Positions 32,863 through 40,875 of a stretch of DNA of 45,393 nucleotides are shown one piece after another. A program made the translations under genes and the position numbers. Under the pieces are notes generated by a model that saw only the letters and a list, made by a program, of their open reading frames with translations, had not been told where the DNA came from and ran no database searches. Source of the stretch: a virus. The stretch spans positions 1-45,393 of IMG/VR virus record IMGVR_UViG_3300014913_000023; one strand, written 5' to 3'. How positions within the stretch are numbered: the first letter of the stretch is position 1; every line of letters starts with the position of its first letter.

Positions 32863-33516
32863 GTCATCTAAAATACACTCTTCTAAATTATTCACATCCC
32901 AATAAGGTGGTTTCCACGCACAGAAATTAAATATGACTTTTTGTGAATTTAAAAGCATTTCTGGGGTTGCGTATTTTTTAGGAATCGGTCGAAAAATTGA
33001 GTTAAAATTAAAATCACTTTCTTTTATTTCAAAATCTTTGATTATACCATTCCCGTAATTTACTTTTTTCCCAATTCCTGCAAGATGCTCTGAAATTAGA
33101 TATTTTACTTTAGCTATATTCTCCGACTGTACAAAAAACCAAACTCTTGTGATTGCAGACAAAGGATATGGCATATCGTAACTTTTAAATTCTGCTTTTG
33201 TTATCTGAACTTTTCTCAACCTTTTACCAAAATCAGCTTTAAAATCATTTCTATTATCCCAACGTTTTCGCCATCGCTCTGTAAATTCTTCTGATTCTTT
33301 AAAAAACATACTACTTGCCATAAAATAGCCATTTTTGTGAATGTTTAAAGGCATTCCAGAAAAATCTATCTGTTCTTTTTTGTCATAACTCAGTTTTTGC
33401 GAAAATTTATCTTGCAATAATTCTTTTGCGTAACAAAAAGCAAGCAATCCGTCAAAAGTCGGACGTTCTAAAAAACTGATAGGTGTTTGCAAATTAAATG
33501 TTATTTTATAATTCAT
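32857..33516 (-). CDS. Csf3-like (Cas5-type) RAMP protein
   Basis: A 219-residue protein similar in layout to Csf3, the Cas5-like subunit that caps the 5' end of the guide in type IV complexes. It opens with a RAMP strand (NYKITFNLQTPISF) and the PTFDGLLAFCYAKELL motif (19-34), close to the 'LDGLLA' of Csf3. The glycine-rich loop AGIGKKVNYGNGI (146-158) has the Csf3-type 'IGKK-x-x-x-G-x-G' pattern. I chose ATG 33516 over 33525 because it overlaps the stop of the preceding small ORF (ATGA). The TAA lies in an attC-like site. Type IV origin is seen; activity is not known. Confidence 0.72.
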   Translation of the reverse strand: MNYKITFNLQTPISFLERPTFDGLLAFCYAKELLQDKFSQKLSYDKKEQIDFSGMPLNIHKNGYFMASSMFFKESEEFTERWRKRWDNRNDFKADFGKRLRKVQITKAEFKSYDMPYPLSAITRVWFFVQSENIAKVKYLISEHLAGIGKKVNYGNGIIKDFEIKESDFNFNSIFRPIPKKYATPEMLLNSQKVIFNFCAWKPPYWDVNNLEECILDDI

Positions 33517-33599
33517 TTTGTGCATATTTTGAAATCAGAATTTAATTGACTTAAAGCGTTATTAAAATCTAAAATTCTTTGTTTATTCTTAGTTTTCAT
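33513..33599 (-). CDS. 28-residue ORF between the TGT-like and csf3-like genes
   Basis: MKTKNKQRILDFNNALSQLN followed by SDFKICTK. Its ATG overlaps the stop region of the TGT-like gene (ATGAAAACTAA) and its TGA overlaps the csf3-like start (ATGA), so it would chain translation through the 63-bp gap. Basic and helical. It may be a real micropeptide or only a coupling ORF. Confidence 0.4.
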   Translation of the reverse strand: MKTKNKQRILDFNNALSQLNSDFKICTK

Positions 33600-34296
33600 G
33601 TGATGTCATTATTTTATTTGCGATAAAAGCATTTTTTTGAGCCTTTAAAACTTTAGTTCCTGACGCACGCATCCAGTTGCCATCTACTGAATCAACAGCA
33701 TTGTAATAAGCAATAGTATCTATACTATTAACGTTAGTTTGCGACCATGCTTTTACATCTTGTAAATTCCAACCTGCCCCTAAGTTATGTATCCAATCAA
33801 CTGCGTATAAGTCATGTATCCTTTTAAAAAGATTTTTCGGATATTCAATTTGTCGGCAAAAAGGATTTGAAAAAAATAAAAAGTCAATGTTTCCTTGAAA
33901 AAAATCACTGTAATAATCTAATTGATATTTTATAATATTCCAATCAAAATTTTTAGCCTTTGACATTTGAATAACAGGCTTAACTTCGTGATAATCATTA
34001 CTATGCCATTTTTCAAATTTTTCAATTGTTTCTTTAAAATTCAAAAAAGTGTCCGGTGCAACGCAATAAATATTTTTTCCTGAAAATTTATGGTAATGTA
34101 TATTCAGATTTTCTAAATATTCATCATTCATTTTACGATTAGACAATGAAAGCCCGTAAGCTCCACTATCTAATATTTGAAATTCTGCATTTCGTAACGA
34201 TTCCGGTATAATAGGAAATGCGTAAAGTCTATTATATTCAAGTAGTTTGCCTCGCAACCAGTTCGGAACAGGACAAACAAATCTATTTTTATACAT
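33589..34296 (-). CDS. TIM-barrel protein resembling TGT/DpdA enzymes
   Basis: A 235-residue protein with strand-turn motifs like those of tRNA-guanine transglycosylase-type TIM barrels: ILDSGAYGLS (41-50; compare DSGGF with the catalytic Asp in TGT), CVAPDTFLNFKETIEKFEKW (78-97), EVKPVIQMS (104-112), DFLFFSNPF, DWIHNLGAGW (167-176) and VNSIDTIAYY (189-198). In TGT and DpdA these barrels exchange a base for a 7-deazaguanine in tRNA or DNA. The TGT zinc site (C-x-C-x2-C) is absent, more like the DpdA side. It starts inside the end of the csf2-like gene (8-bp overlap), so it is co-translated with the Csf-like subunits. No preQ0 synthesis gene is visible. Substrate unknown. Confidence 0.5.
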   Translation of the reverse strand: MYKNRFVCPVPNWLRGKLLEYNRLYAFPIIPESLRNAEFQILDSGAYGLSLSNRKMNDEYLENLNIHYHKFSGKNIYCVAPDTFLNFKETIEKFEKWHSNDYHEVKPVIQMSKAKNFDWNIIKYQLDYYSDFFQGNIDFLFFSNPFCRQIEYPKNLFKRIHDLYAVDWIHNLGAGWNLQDVKAWSQTNVNSIDTIAYYNAVDSVDGNWMRASGTKVLKAQKNAFIANKIMTSHEN

Positions 34297-35551
34297 TAAA
34301 ATATTTTTTTATTTTATCTTTATTCTCAGTCAAATAATCAATGTATAATTTATCTGCATTTTTAGGTATATCAAAATCAAGTTCAATCATTCCCATATCT
34401 CTTGCAGAATTACCTCCGATGAATGGCTCTTTTTTCCACAAAATCAGCATTCTATAAAAACAAGAAACAATTAAATCATAATCTTTTCGTTGTTTCGATG
34501 TTCGCAAAATGAACATGCTATCGAATTTTGACCCTTTACAAAATGTTTCCGTTTCAAATATCATTTGATCAGCAGCTCGCTCTTTTTTGCTTTCTTTTTT
34601 TACTATTTCAATATTTTTTTCTATCTTAGACGTGTCGTGCCTAGTCATAAAAATATTACTTAAAAATTCCCAATAACTCAAATTCCCGGAATTATTTTCA
34701 ATACATCTTAATCTTGCACCTACATTGCTTAAATCAGAATGAATTGTCATGTTTCCGATTGCACTGCCAAAAAGTGAAATTGCAGGACAATTTGATATAT
34801 ATTCATCTCTTTTTGCAATATCCTCAAATTCAGTGCTATCACTAATATTGCCTCCTGTGTGTAATTGATGATATAGACTTTTTTCAATACTCTCAATTCC
34901 TACAATCTGCTCAAAATCAGACATTACCAACCTACGTAAATATCCTCTAATTGAATTTCCGTTAAAATAAGGTACAGTTTCAAATGATTTTTTAAACTCA
35001 ATATCTTCAATTTTTACACTTTCGGGTTCGTATAATTCAGAAAATAAAGTAGGTTCATTTTCAAATCCAGCATTTGCAACTTTATTTTTATCTTTAAAAA
35101 AAGCAACATATTCACGCAATAAAATCATTAAATAAGCATGTTCATTGCGAATTGTTATGATTAACTCATTATCATTGAATTTATTTAATGAATGCAATAT
35201 CATTTTAGAATTACCTCCACTCATACTTTTTATATCAAGACTTTCGGTAAGCTTCGTTAAAAATTCCTGTTTTGTTTTTACATATGTTGCATTTTTTACT
35301 TTATTTGCATACGCATCGTAAAATCCATAATTATCTGATTTTAATTTTAAATCAATTTCCGAATAAACAGAATAGATAATATCCATAACTGCTTGAGTTC
35401 TTTCATTTTTAGATTTAAAACTACTTTTAATAATTTCGGGTTTTGGCAATAAAACTTTTTCTCTTCTTAAAGTCCTGACTGTTCCTTTATTTTCGTTACT
35501 GCCTGTAAATAAAGGAGTAACGGCTTTAAATGTGTAATTTACTTTCAACAT
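34289..35551 (-). CDS. Csf2-like (Cas7-type backbone) RAMP protein
   Basis: A 420-residue protein resembling Csf2, the Cas7-like backbone that multimerises along the guide RNA in type IV complexes. Recognisable: the first RAMP strand FKAVTPLFTGSNENKGTVRT (8-27), VPYFNGNSIRGYLRRLVMSD (193-212), YHQLHTGGNISD (227-238), CPAISLFGSAIGN (255-267, the 'P-x-x-S-L-F-G-x-A' block) and PFIGGNSARDMG (376-387). It is longer than usual Csf2 (about 330-360) because of extra sequence at about 40-130. It starts 2 bp after the csf1-like stop and overlaps the TGT-like gene. Confidence 0.72.
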   Translation of the reverse strand: MLKVNYTFKAVTPLFTGSNENKGTVRTLRREKVLLPKPEIIKSSFKSKNERTQAVMDIIYSVYSEIDLKLKSDNYGFYDAYANKVKNATYVKTKQEFLTKLTESLDIKSMSGGNSKMILHSLNKFNDNELIITIRNEHAYLMILLREYVAFFKDKNKVANAGFENEPTLFSELYEPESVKIEDIEFKKSFETVPYFNGNSIRGYLRRLVMSDFEQIVGIESIEKSLYHQLHTGGNISDSTEFEDIAKRDEYISNCPAISLFGSAIGNMTIHSDLSNVGARLRCIENNSGNLSYWEFLSNIFMTRHDTSKIEKNIEIVKKESKKERAADQMIFETETFCKGSKFDSMFILRTSKQRKDYDLIVSCFYRMLILWKKEPFIGGNSARDMGMIELDFDIPKNADKLYIDYLTENKDKIKKYFNV

Positions 35552-35553
35552 AA

Positions 35554-36240
35554 TTAATTTTTTTTATTTAAAATATGAATCAATAATTTAAAATATAATG
35601 TATTTCTATAATTTTCTAAGAATCTTGTCTCTTCAAAATATTTAGCAACTCCGTAATTTTTTATCTTTTTAAAATTTGGAATTGTTGTTCCTAAAATGTC
35701 CGATTTAGTAAAATAAGTAGGTTCTTGCTTGCTTTTATTTCCTTCAACAATTTTATACCAATTTTGAATTATTAGTAAAATATGCTTTGTTTTTTTTACG
35801 TCAAAAACACAATTCCCAATATCCGTCGTAATTGTGAAAATCTGATTATTAATCTGCATTTTACTTTTGTAAGCAATATGTTTTTTGTTACTAAAAGTTA
35901 TGCAGATTTGAAATTTACTATCTTTTAAATTCAACAACAAATCTAATATTTCATCTCTCATTAACGTTTTAAATCCATCCTTGTTTGCAAAAAATGAGTA
36001 ATTTCGCAAAGAAGTCATGTTGCCTTTTGTATTTTTTATAACGTTGCTCAATAACAATGCAATATCTACACTCACATAATCAGATTTATATTTTATTAAT
36101 TCAAAATCTGTAAAAGTTTTTGAAATTAATTTTGATTTTAAAACTCCTTCTGTTATTTTTTTTCCTGTAAATGCACATATAGAATTGCATTTTACAGGCG
36201 GAGATTTTAAATATTCTCTGTTTAAATATTTTTCTATCAT
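35554..36240 (-). CDS. Csf1-like (type IV Cas8-type) protein
   Basis: A 228-residue protein resembling Csf1, the small Cas8-like subunit of type IV complexes. The segment CNSICAFTGKKITEGVLKSK followed by LISKTFTDFELI (18-49) parallels the Csf1 zinc-finger opening 'C-A-x-C-G-x-x-I-x-x-G-V...FTD'; C18 and C22 are present but the second Cys of the knuckle is Thr and no downstream C-x2-C is seen, so the finger is degenerate. The later NKKHIAYKSKMQINNQIFTI (118-137) corresponds to the 'KKH' region of Csf1. I chose ATG 36240 because the longer frame overlaps the upstream gene. First gene of the Csf-like cluster. Confidence 0.6.
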   Translation of the reverse strand: MIEKYLNREYLKSPPVKCNSICAFTGKKITEGVLKSKLISKTFTDFELIKYKSDYVSVDIALLLSNVIKNTKGNMTSLRNYSFFANKDGFKTLMRDEILDLLLNLKDSKFQICITFSNKKHIAYKSKMQINNQIFTITTDIGNCVFDVKKTKHILLIIQNWYKIVEGNKSKQEPTYFTKSDILGTTIPNFKKIKNYGVAKYFEETRFLENYRNTLYFKLLIHILNKKN

Positions 36241-36304
36241 TGTATATAAATTATGAATAAAGTGTAGTGCGATTATATTATTTATTGCAACTAAATTTAT
36301 TTTT

Positions 36305-36760
36305 TTATAATAAATTAAATTTAACATTCTCAAACTTCAAACAGGCACGTGCAAAATCTTTTCTCAATTCAGGTACGTTTGCAACTTGCTGTAAACTATG
36401 GTTTACATTATATCTCTTTTGCCCTGTTATCGAAAATAAAACGTCATAAAATTTAGATTTATGATTATAAGAAGTTACTATATATTTATCACACATTGCA
36501 TAAAAAATTTGACGTGCCGAAACAACTTCTCGAAGTCTATTTTTTTCTGTAATTCTACTTATTTTAATTTCAAAAAATTCTGATACAAAAAGTAAAATCT
36601 TTGTCATTTCATCGTGCATATCATGTGTGTTTACACAAAAAATACAATTACTTTTTGCTAATTCTCTAAGATCATCAAGTGTCGTAAATCCGTTTATTTT
36701 GCTTCCCGGATTTCTGTCGATTAAGCCCTGATAATATGCTTTTTTGTTTATTTTTGTCAT
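36305..36760 (-). CDS. DnaA domain IV-like protein
   Basis: A 151-residue protein. Residues 53-130 resemble DnaA domain IV, the double-stranded DnaA-box-binding HTH: KILLFVSEFFEIKISRITEK leads into NRLREVVSARQIFYAM (74-89; compare R-K-R-E-I-V-x-A-R-Q-I-A-M-Y), and NVNHSLQQV (118-126) corresponds to the 'HTTVLHA' helix. No ATPase domain is present. It may bind a phage origin or act as a replication/transcription regulator. An N-terminal stretch of about 50 residues (with CIFCVNTHDMHDEM) is unassigned. Upstream neighbour of the csf1-like gene. Confidence 0.55.
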   Translation of the reverse strand: MTKINKKAYYQGLIDRNPGSKINGFTTLDDLRELAKSNCIFCVNTHDMHDEMTKILLFVSEFFEIKISRITEKNRLREVVSARQIFYAMCDKYIVTSYNHKSKFYDVLFSITGQKRYNVNHSLQQVANVPELRKDFARACLKFENVKFNLL

Positions 36761-36769
36761 AATTTTTTA

Positions 36770-37357
36770 TTATTTTATCAAATCCCAAATTTTAGTAAAT
36801 AATTCAGTATTTTCTGTCTGTAATTTTTCATCTAAAGAATTATATATTTCTGTTAACTTTGCTCTAAGAGGATTTTTCATATTAATATAACTCGTTAAAT
36901 CTGCACCTGTCATTAATGCAATTCCGTCATCTGTTGCTGCATATATTTTGCCGTTTTTCTTTACTTTTTTAAGGCTAATAGGTTGCATTTCATATAGATA
37001 TGCACCGACACCGAATTTTACAGCAGCTCTCTTTAACGCATCACTTGACATGCCTTTTTCAGATGCATAAGTAGAAGGTACTCCAACGTCTGACCTTGTA
37101 ATGCGTTCATTATCAATTATTAATGTCAGTTCACATATTAAAGAATCTCTATTTGTCTCTATTAATGTATTTTCCCAGCCTTTAAGCCCTAAAACATCGT
37201 TAAGTCGCTCTGAAACTTGCCGAGCATCAACGTAAGGAACACACATTGCAAACTCCCCTTTTGTCGTTTCTACTTTCCATTTGTGAGCAGGATATATTTT
37301 TCCGTCCGATCCCTGTACCGTAAATTCTGATTTTAAATCTTGTAATTTATTTTTCAT
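36770..37357 (-). CDS. Rad52/Rad22-like single-strand annealing protein
   Basis: A 195-residue recombination mediator. VPYVDARQVSERLNDVLGLKGWEN (40-63, given here as landmarks V40, Y42, R46 and W61) and KGMSSDALKRAAVKFGVGAY (101-120) are the two conserved blocks of the Rad52 annealing core in phages. Together with the YqaJ exonuclease in the same operon it should form a two-component recombinase like lambda Red (exonuclease plus annealing protein). It lies 5 bp after the ATPase gene. Confidence 0.82.
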   Translation of the reverse strand: MKNKLQDLKSEFTVQGSDGKIYPAHKWKVETTKGEFAMCVPYVDARQVSERLNDVLGLKGWENTLIETNRDSLICELTLIIDNERITRSDVGVPSTYASEKGMSSDALKRAAVKFGVGAYLYEMQPISLKKVKKNGKIYAATDDGIALMTGADLTSYINMKNPLRAKLTEIYNSLDEKLQTENTELFTKIWDLIK

Positions 37358-37361
37358 TTTT

Positions 37362-39047
37362 TTATATTTTTAATTCATTAAAAAATACTTCACCGCCTGA
37401 AATTAAATATTCGCCGTCATTAAGTGTTTGAGCTTCAAAGTCTCCTGTAATATTTAAGAATACAGTCAAGTCAAGTTCTTTACCCATTTTGTCAAGTAGG
37501 CTTGTAGTTTTTCTATCCATAGGTACATTGTCTATGTACATGTATCTCAATGCTTTAGGTTTCTGATTAAGCAAATAAGACTGAATCAAAAGACATATCA
37601 CAGGCTTTTGTGTTCCGGAATAACTGCTCAATTTTCGATATTCTTTTTTACGATTTGAAAAATATTCAACATCATAATGTCCATTATACATCAAAAATAA
37701 ATTATCATTTTCAGACATAATTTTTAAGCCATCAACTCCTGTGTCAATATTCGTAAGCATAGTTTCATATTCTCCTTTTAGCTTAACTACCAGTTCATTA
37801 GCCGCTTGCCAATCAAAAAATGTTTCAACTGCTTTACATATTTTATTTATATTTTCTGACTTTATTTTTTCTTTACGCAAAATATCTATTTTTGCTGTCA
37901 ATTCTGACGTGTCAATGCCTTCTTCACTTATGTTTTTAAACATATTACGTAAATTATTCACTTTGCTTACAATGTCATATTTAAGTGTTTTGTGTGTCGG
38001 CTGAATCTTATTGTTTTTTATAATAATATACTCAGGTTCAGGAATTAATTCAAAAAACTTATCATATTTTTGCGGCATATTTTTAATAAATTCTTTTACT
38101 TCATTACCTCTATATCCTAACGTCTGTAACGATTCATAAGCATTTTCTGCAATTTCAAGATTTAAAAGTATCTGATTTATATCATTGTGGTATTCCTGTC
38201 TTTTTTCTTCAATTTCAGATACTTTTTTATCATACTCTACTTTCAAGTCGTTATTGAAATTAATTGCTTTATCAGTCAAATTTTCTGCTTGTACTTTTAA
38301 TTTATCAAGCTGACTTGTCTTTGTGTTTTCTTTTACAGCAATTTCCTTTTGTAAATCTAATATTTTATTATCAATATCAGATATATTTACAGCTTTCGGT
38401 AATGATTCAGGTCTGTTTACATCAAAGCCCTTTTCTTTTAAATCGTCTGCTATGCCGCCATACTGCTTTCTAATCATATCACAGGTTGAGCGGTTATTTT
38501 CTGCCTGCTCAATTTGATGCAAAATAGAACCTTTATATGCTTGTTTTGACTTGTCAAAAATAACACCCTGATCGGTTAATTTATGTTGATATAATTTTAA
38601 TAGTATTTTTTTCTGAACAGTTGGATTTTCTGATGTAAGCTCATCCATTTTCCAAGTCAGTTCAGTCTGCAAAAGATTCAAATACGTTGATGGTGTAGCT
38701 TTTATGCCGTCAATTACGGGGTTTTTCTCTATTTTACCGGCTGCATTTTTTGTATATAAAGTATGTATAAGTCCGCCCTTTTCGTTGCTCCGGCAACCGA
38801 CAAATAAAGGTATATCTCCATCAAGTAACTGAGTTTCAACGTCTATATTTCCGTACAGGGCTGAATCTTGTAAGGCTTTTTTACCCTGTGTTGTCAATTG
38901 TAAGGCTTTTTGCAGCGAAGTTTTCCCTGCACCAACTTCTCCTTTTACGACTATTAAATTATTATCAGCATCAAATTCAAGCTGAGAAGCTTGTAATATG
39001 CCGAATTTCTGATTGATATTCAATCCAATTATTTTTACTTTTTTCAT
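37362..39047 (-). CDS. SbcC/Rad50-like recombination ATPase
   Basis: A 561-residue ABC/SMC-type ATPase. N-terminal GLNINQKFGILQASQLEFDA leads to Walker A GEVGAGKT (36-43). Central coiled-coil stretches (LQKEIAVKENTKTSQLDKLK) are short, and there is no C-x2-C zinc hook. The C-terminal part has the signature-like YRKLSSYSGTQKPVICLLIQ and Walker B YMYIDNVPM, with an Asn rather than the usual Glu after the Asp. Such proteins accompany Rad52-like and YqaJ proteins in many phages. The Walker B change may mean slow or absent ATP hydrolysis. Confidence 0.72.
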   Translation of the reverse strand: MKKVKIIGLNINQKFGILQASQLEFDADNNLIVVKGEVGAGKTSLQKALQLTTQGKKALQDSALYGNIDVETQLLDGDIPLFVGCRSNEKGGLIHTLYTKNAAGKIEKNPVIDGIKATPSTYLNLLQTELTWKMDELTSENPTVQKKILLKLYQHKLTDQGVIFDKSKQAYKGSILHQIEQAENNRSTCDMIRKQYGGIADDLKEKGFDVNRPESLPKAVNISDIDNKILDLQKEIAVKENTKTSQLDKLKVQAENLTDKAINFNNDLKVEYDKKVSEIEEKRQEYHNDINQILLNLEIAENAYESLQTLGYRGNEVKEFIKNMPQKYDKFFELIPEPEYIIIKNNKIQPTHKTLKYDIVSKVNNLRNMFKNISEEGIDTSELTAKIDILRKEKIKSENINKICKAVETFFDWQAANELVVKLKGEYETMLTNIDTGVDGLKIMSENDNLFLMYNGHYDVEYFSNRKKEYRKLSSYSGTQKPVICLLIQSYLLNQKPKALRYMYIDNVPMDRKTTSLLDKMGKELDLTVFLNITGDFEAQTLNDGEYLISGGEVFFNELKI

Positions 39048-39052
39048 GTTTT

Positions 39053-39979
39053 TTATTTTATATTTTGTAATATTATATCTCTTTTTTTAACTACAATTAA
39101 ATAATTATCAGCGATACCTTTTAATTTTAATTTCATATTTAAAGACAATCTTGAACGTGGATAAAAAGTTATCACTTTCCGTGAATGTTCTTCTACGACA
39201 AGTGTATATGTCCTTTTAATTCCATATCTATTCCGAATATTTGAATGAAAAATCTTATAACCGCTCCGGGTTTCGATTTTAATAATATTTCCTGAATTTA
39301 TTTTTTTCATAAGCCCGGAAATGTAAGAAATTTCAGACTTTAAAAATAAATGTGTACCGATATTTGGAAACTTATTCCTTGATATATAGGCTTTTGGAGA
39401 ATGCCTTTTAATGATATGCTTCATACCCCACTTATCATTTCCGTGCTTGACTTTAAAAAAATCTGTACCGATTTTTATATTAAAATTACTAAAATTTTTA
39501 TATGAATGTTTTGCTATTTTTTTGGCTGCACGGTAACCGGTATTTGTTGTCTTATATTTTTGCACAGATGGCATCTTGACAGCCGACAAAGGTGCAAATA
39601 ATATACAATTATATACTATTCCATTTAACGTCTTATCAGGATCTTTTAAAACATCTTTTAAGTGCATCTGATTTACCGTATCAGGCAAAAAATTTGAACC
39701 ATAAATCAATTTTAAATCCTGCAAATATTTTAATCTCTCAATTCTCTGATGAGAATCAGGATAACGTGATAATGATTCGGTTGCAAGCTTTATTTCAAAA
39801 TCTATATCATAAAAATTCTGAATTAAGCTGTACTTTTCTGCTACGAAAAGTGGGTCGTCTATAAAGTTGTTTGCTTCATTAACTATGTCTGCATGAGTAT
39901 AATATAATTCATCTGTCACACATGATGACAGATTTATTATTAATATTATTATTATTAAAAAAATTGCTGACTTTTTCAT
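39053..39979 (-). CDS. Lipoprotein with C-terminal BECR/EndoU-like domain
   Basis: A 308-residue protein. MKKSAIFLIIIILIINLSSC is a lipoprotein signal with lipobox Cys at 20, so it should be membrane-anchored. After a helical middle part, residues about 160-275 look like phage-associated Barnase-EndoU-ColicinE5-RelE-like (BECR) nuclease domains: KWGMKHIIKRHSP (H188, H193), GNIIKIETRSGYKIF, then RTYTLVVEEHSRKVITFYPR. I chose ATG 39979 because it gives the intact signal peptide and lies next to the stop of the 45-residue membrane gene. A surface-exposed toxin or a superinfection exclusion protein are possible roles. Confidence 0.55.
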   Translation of the reverse strand: MKKSAIFLIIIILIINLSSCVTDELYYTHADIVNEANNFIDDPLFVAEKYSLIQNFYDIDFEIKLATESLSRYPDSHQRIERLKYLQDLKLIYGSNFLPDTVNQMHLKDVLKDPDKTLNGIVYNCILFAPLSAVKMPSVQKYKTTNTGYRAAKKIAKHSYKNFSNFNIKIGTDFFKVKHGNDKWGMKHIIKRHSPKAYISRNKFPNIGTHLFLKSEISYISGLMKKINSGNIIKIETRSGYKIFHSNIRNRYGIKRTYTLVVEEHSRKVITFYPRSRLSLNMKLKLKGIADNYLIVVKKRDIILQNIK

Positions 39980-39980
39980 G

Positions 39981-40118
39981 TTATAAATTTTGATTACTAA
40001 TTCCATCACGCCAATTGTCAAACTGATTTTTCCATCCGTTGCGGCGTTTTATTTTAGTTATAATTATAGCAATCATAACTAAAATTAATAATCCTGTCAA
40101 GAATAATATTTCATTCAT
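39981..40118 (-). CDS. Small single-pass membrane protein (45 residues)
   Basis: MNEILFLTGLLILVMIAIII followed by TKIKRRNGWKNQFDNWRDGI and SNQNL. One N-terminal membrane helix (about 4-21) and a basic cytoplasmic tail. Its start overlaps the upstream stop (ATGA), and its stop is one base before the lipoprotein ATG, so the pair is coupled. Perhaps a partner or immunity-type protein of the lipoprotein. Confidence 0.55.
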   Translation of the reverse strand: MNEILFLTGLLILVMIAIIITKIKRRNGWKNQFDNWRDGISNQNL

Positions 40119-40417
40119 GTTTTTAAGTTTTTAATTAATTCAACTATTCTCTTTATTTCTGATAAATTCTCAATATTCACAAAATCTTGATTGTGTATAT
40201 ATCTGAATTTTATTTCCTCTGAGCTGCTATTAAAATTCAAATCATTTAATAGCAGCTCATTAGGGCATTGTTTTTCAAGTAACGCAAAGTAGTACGGAAG
40301 TTCGTAATCCTTTACATTAACTGTTACGTTTTTTATTTTTAAGACAAAACCATAACTTTTTTGCCTTTTTCTTAGATTTGAGATAAACTCATCTCGCATC
40401 CACTTTGGGTTTTTCAT
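40115..40417 (-). CDS. Unknown early protein
   Basis: A 100-residue protein, MKNPKWMRDEFISNLRKRQK..., with basic N-terminus and mixed alpha/beta pattern. The ATG at 40417 follows CTTTAAAA; the longer frame (to 40456) crosses an inverted repeat and is less likely. Function unknown. The stop overlaps the next start. Confidence 0.5.
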   Translation of the reverse strand: MKNPKWMRDEFISNLRKRQKSYGFVLKIKNVTVNVKDYELPYYFALLEKQCPNELLLNDLNFNSSSEEIKFRYIHNQDFVNIENLSEIKRIVELIKNLKT

Positions 40418-40431
40418 TTTTAAAGTTTTTA

Positions 40432-40454
40432 GCCCGAGATGGTGTGTCTCGGGC
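40432..40454. repeat. 8-bp inverted repeat between early genes
   Basis: GCCCGAGA (40432-40439) and TCTCGGGC (40447-40454) with a 7-nt loop, lying just upstream of the 40417 start. No T-run follows on the minus strand, so it may be a translational or stability hairpin rather than a terminator. Confidence 0.6.
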
Positions 40455-40460
40455 ATTAAA

Positions 40461-40862
40461 TTACAAATCAGCTAAAACTATTTTTATTTCTTTGATTTGC
40501 TCCCACTTATCAAAAATAAATGTAGCTTTCCCAGTATCGTCAATTTGCCTTAAATTTTTTGCTTGAAGCAACCTTTTTGCAGAAACAAAAGGCAATAACT
40601 GTTGCAACATACCTATCGGCAATACAACTGCTACTTCATCATATTCTTTAACCAACTCTTTTAAATGCGGCTGCATACCGATTAATACTTTATCAGCATT
40701 AACACCGCCGTCATCATCAGTCGGATTCCCTTCAAACGGCACATGCACGTTTGGGACCGTACCGCTTAACTGTGTTATTTCAACTTGCCCTAATTTTTCT
40801 ATTAAGGTACTTTTTTGTTCGATAGTCATTTTATGGCGACTAAACCATAATACTTTTTTCAT
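40461..40862 (-). CDS. Unknown early protein
   Basis: A 133-residue protein starting MKKVLWFSRHKMTIEQKSTL. The pattern VLWFSRH-x-M-T-x-E-Q is seen in small proteins of Bacteroidota and Firmicutes mobile elements whose function is unknown. An Asp-rich segment (NPTDDDGGVNADK) follows. The ATG at 40862 has a clean A-rich leader (AAAAAAAAACACAA); the longer frame overlaps the 41445 gene. Confidence 0.5.
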   Translation of the reverse strand: MKKVLWFSRHKMTIEQKSTLIEKLGQVEITQLSGTVPNVHVPFEGNPTDDDGGVNADKVLIGMQPHLKELVKEYDEVAVVLPIGMLQQLLPFVSAKRLLQAKNLRQIDDTGKATFIFDKWEQIKEIKIVLADL

Positions 40863-40875
40863 TTGTGTTTTTTTT

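Noticed and set aside
40432-40454. Hairpin as an intrinsic terminator
   Set aside because: No T-run on either strand; kept only as an inverted repeat.
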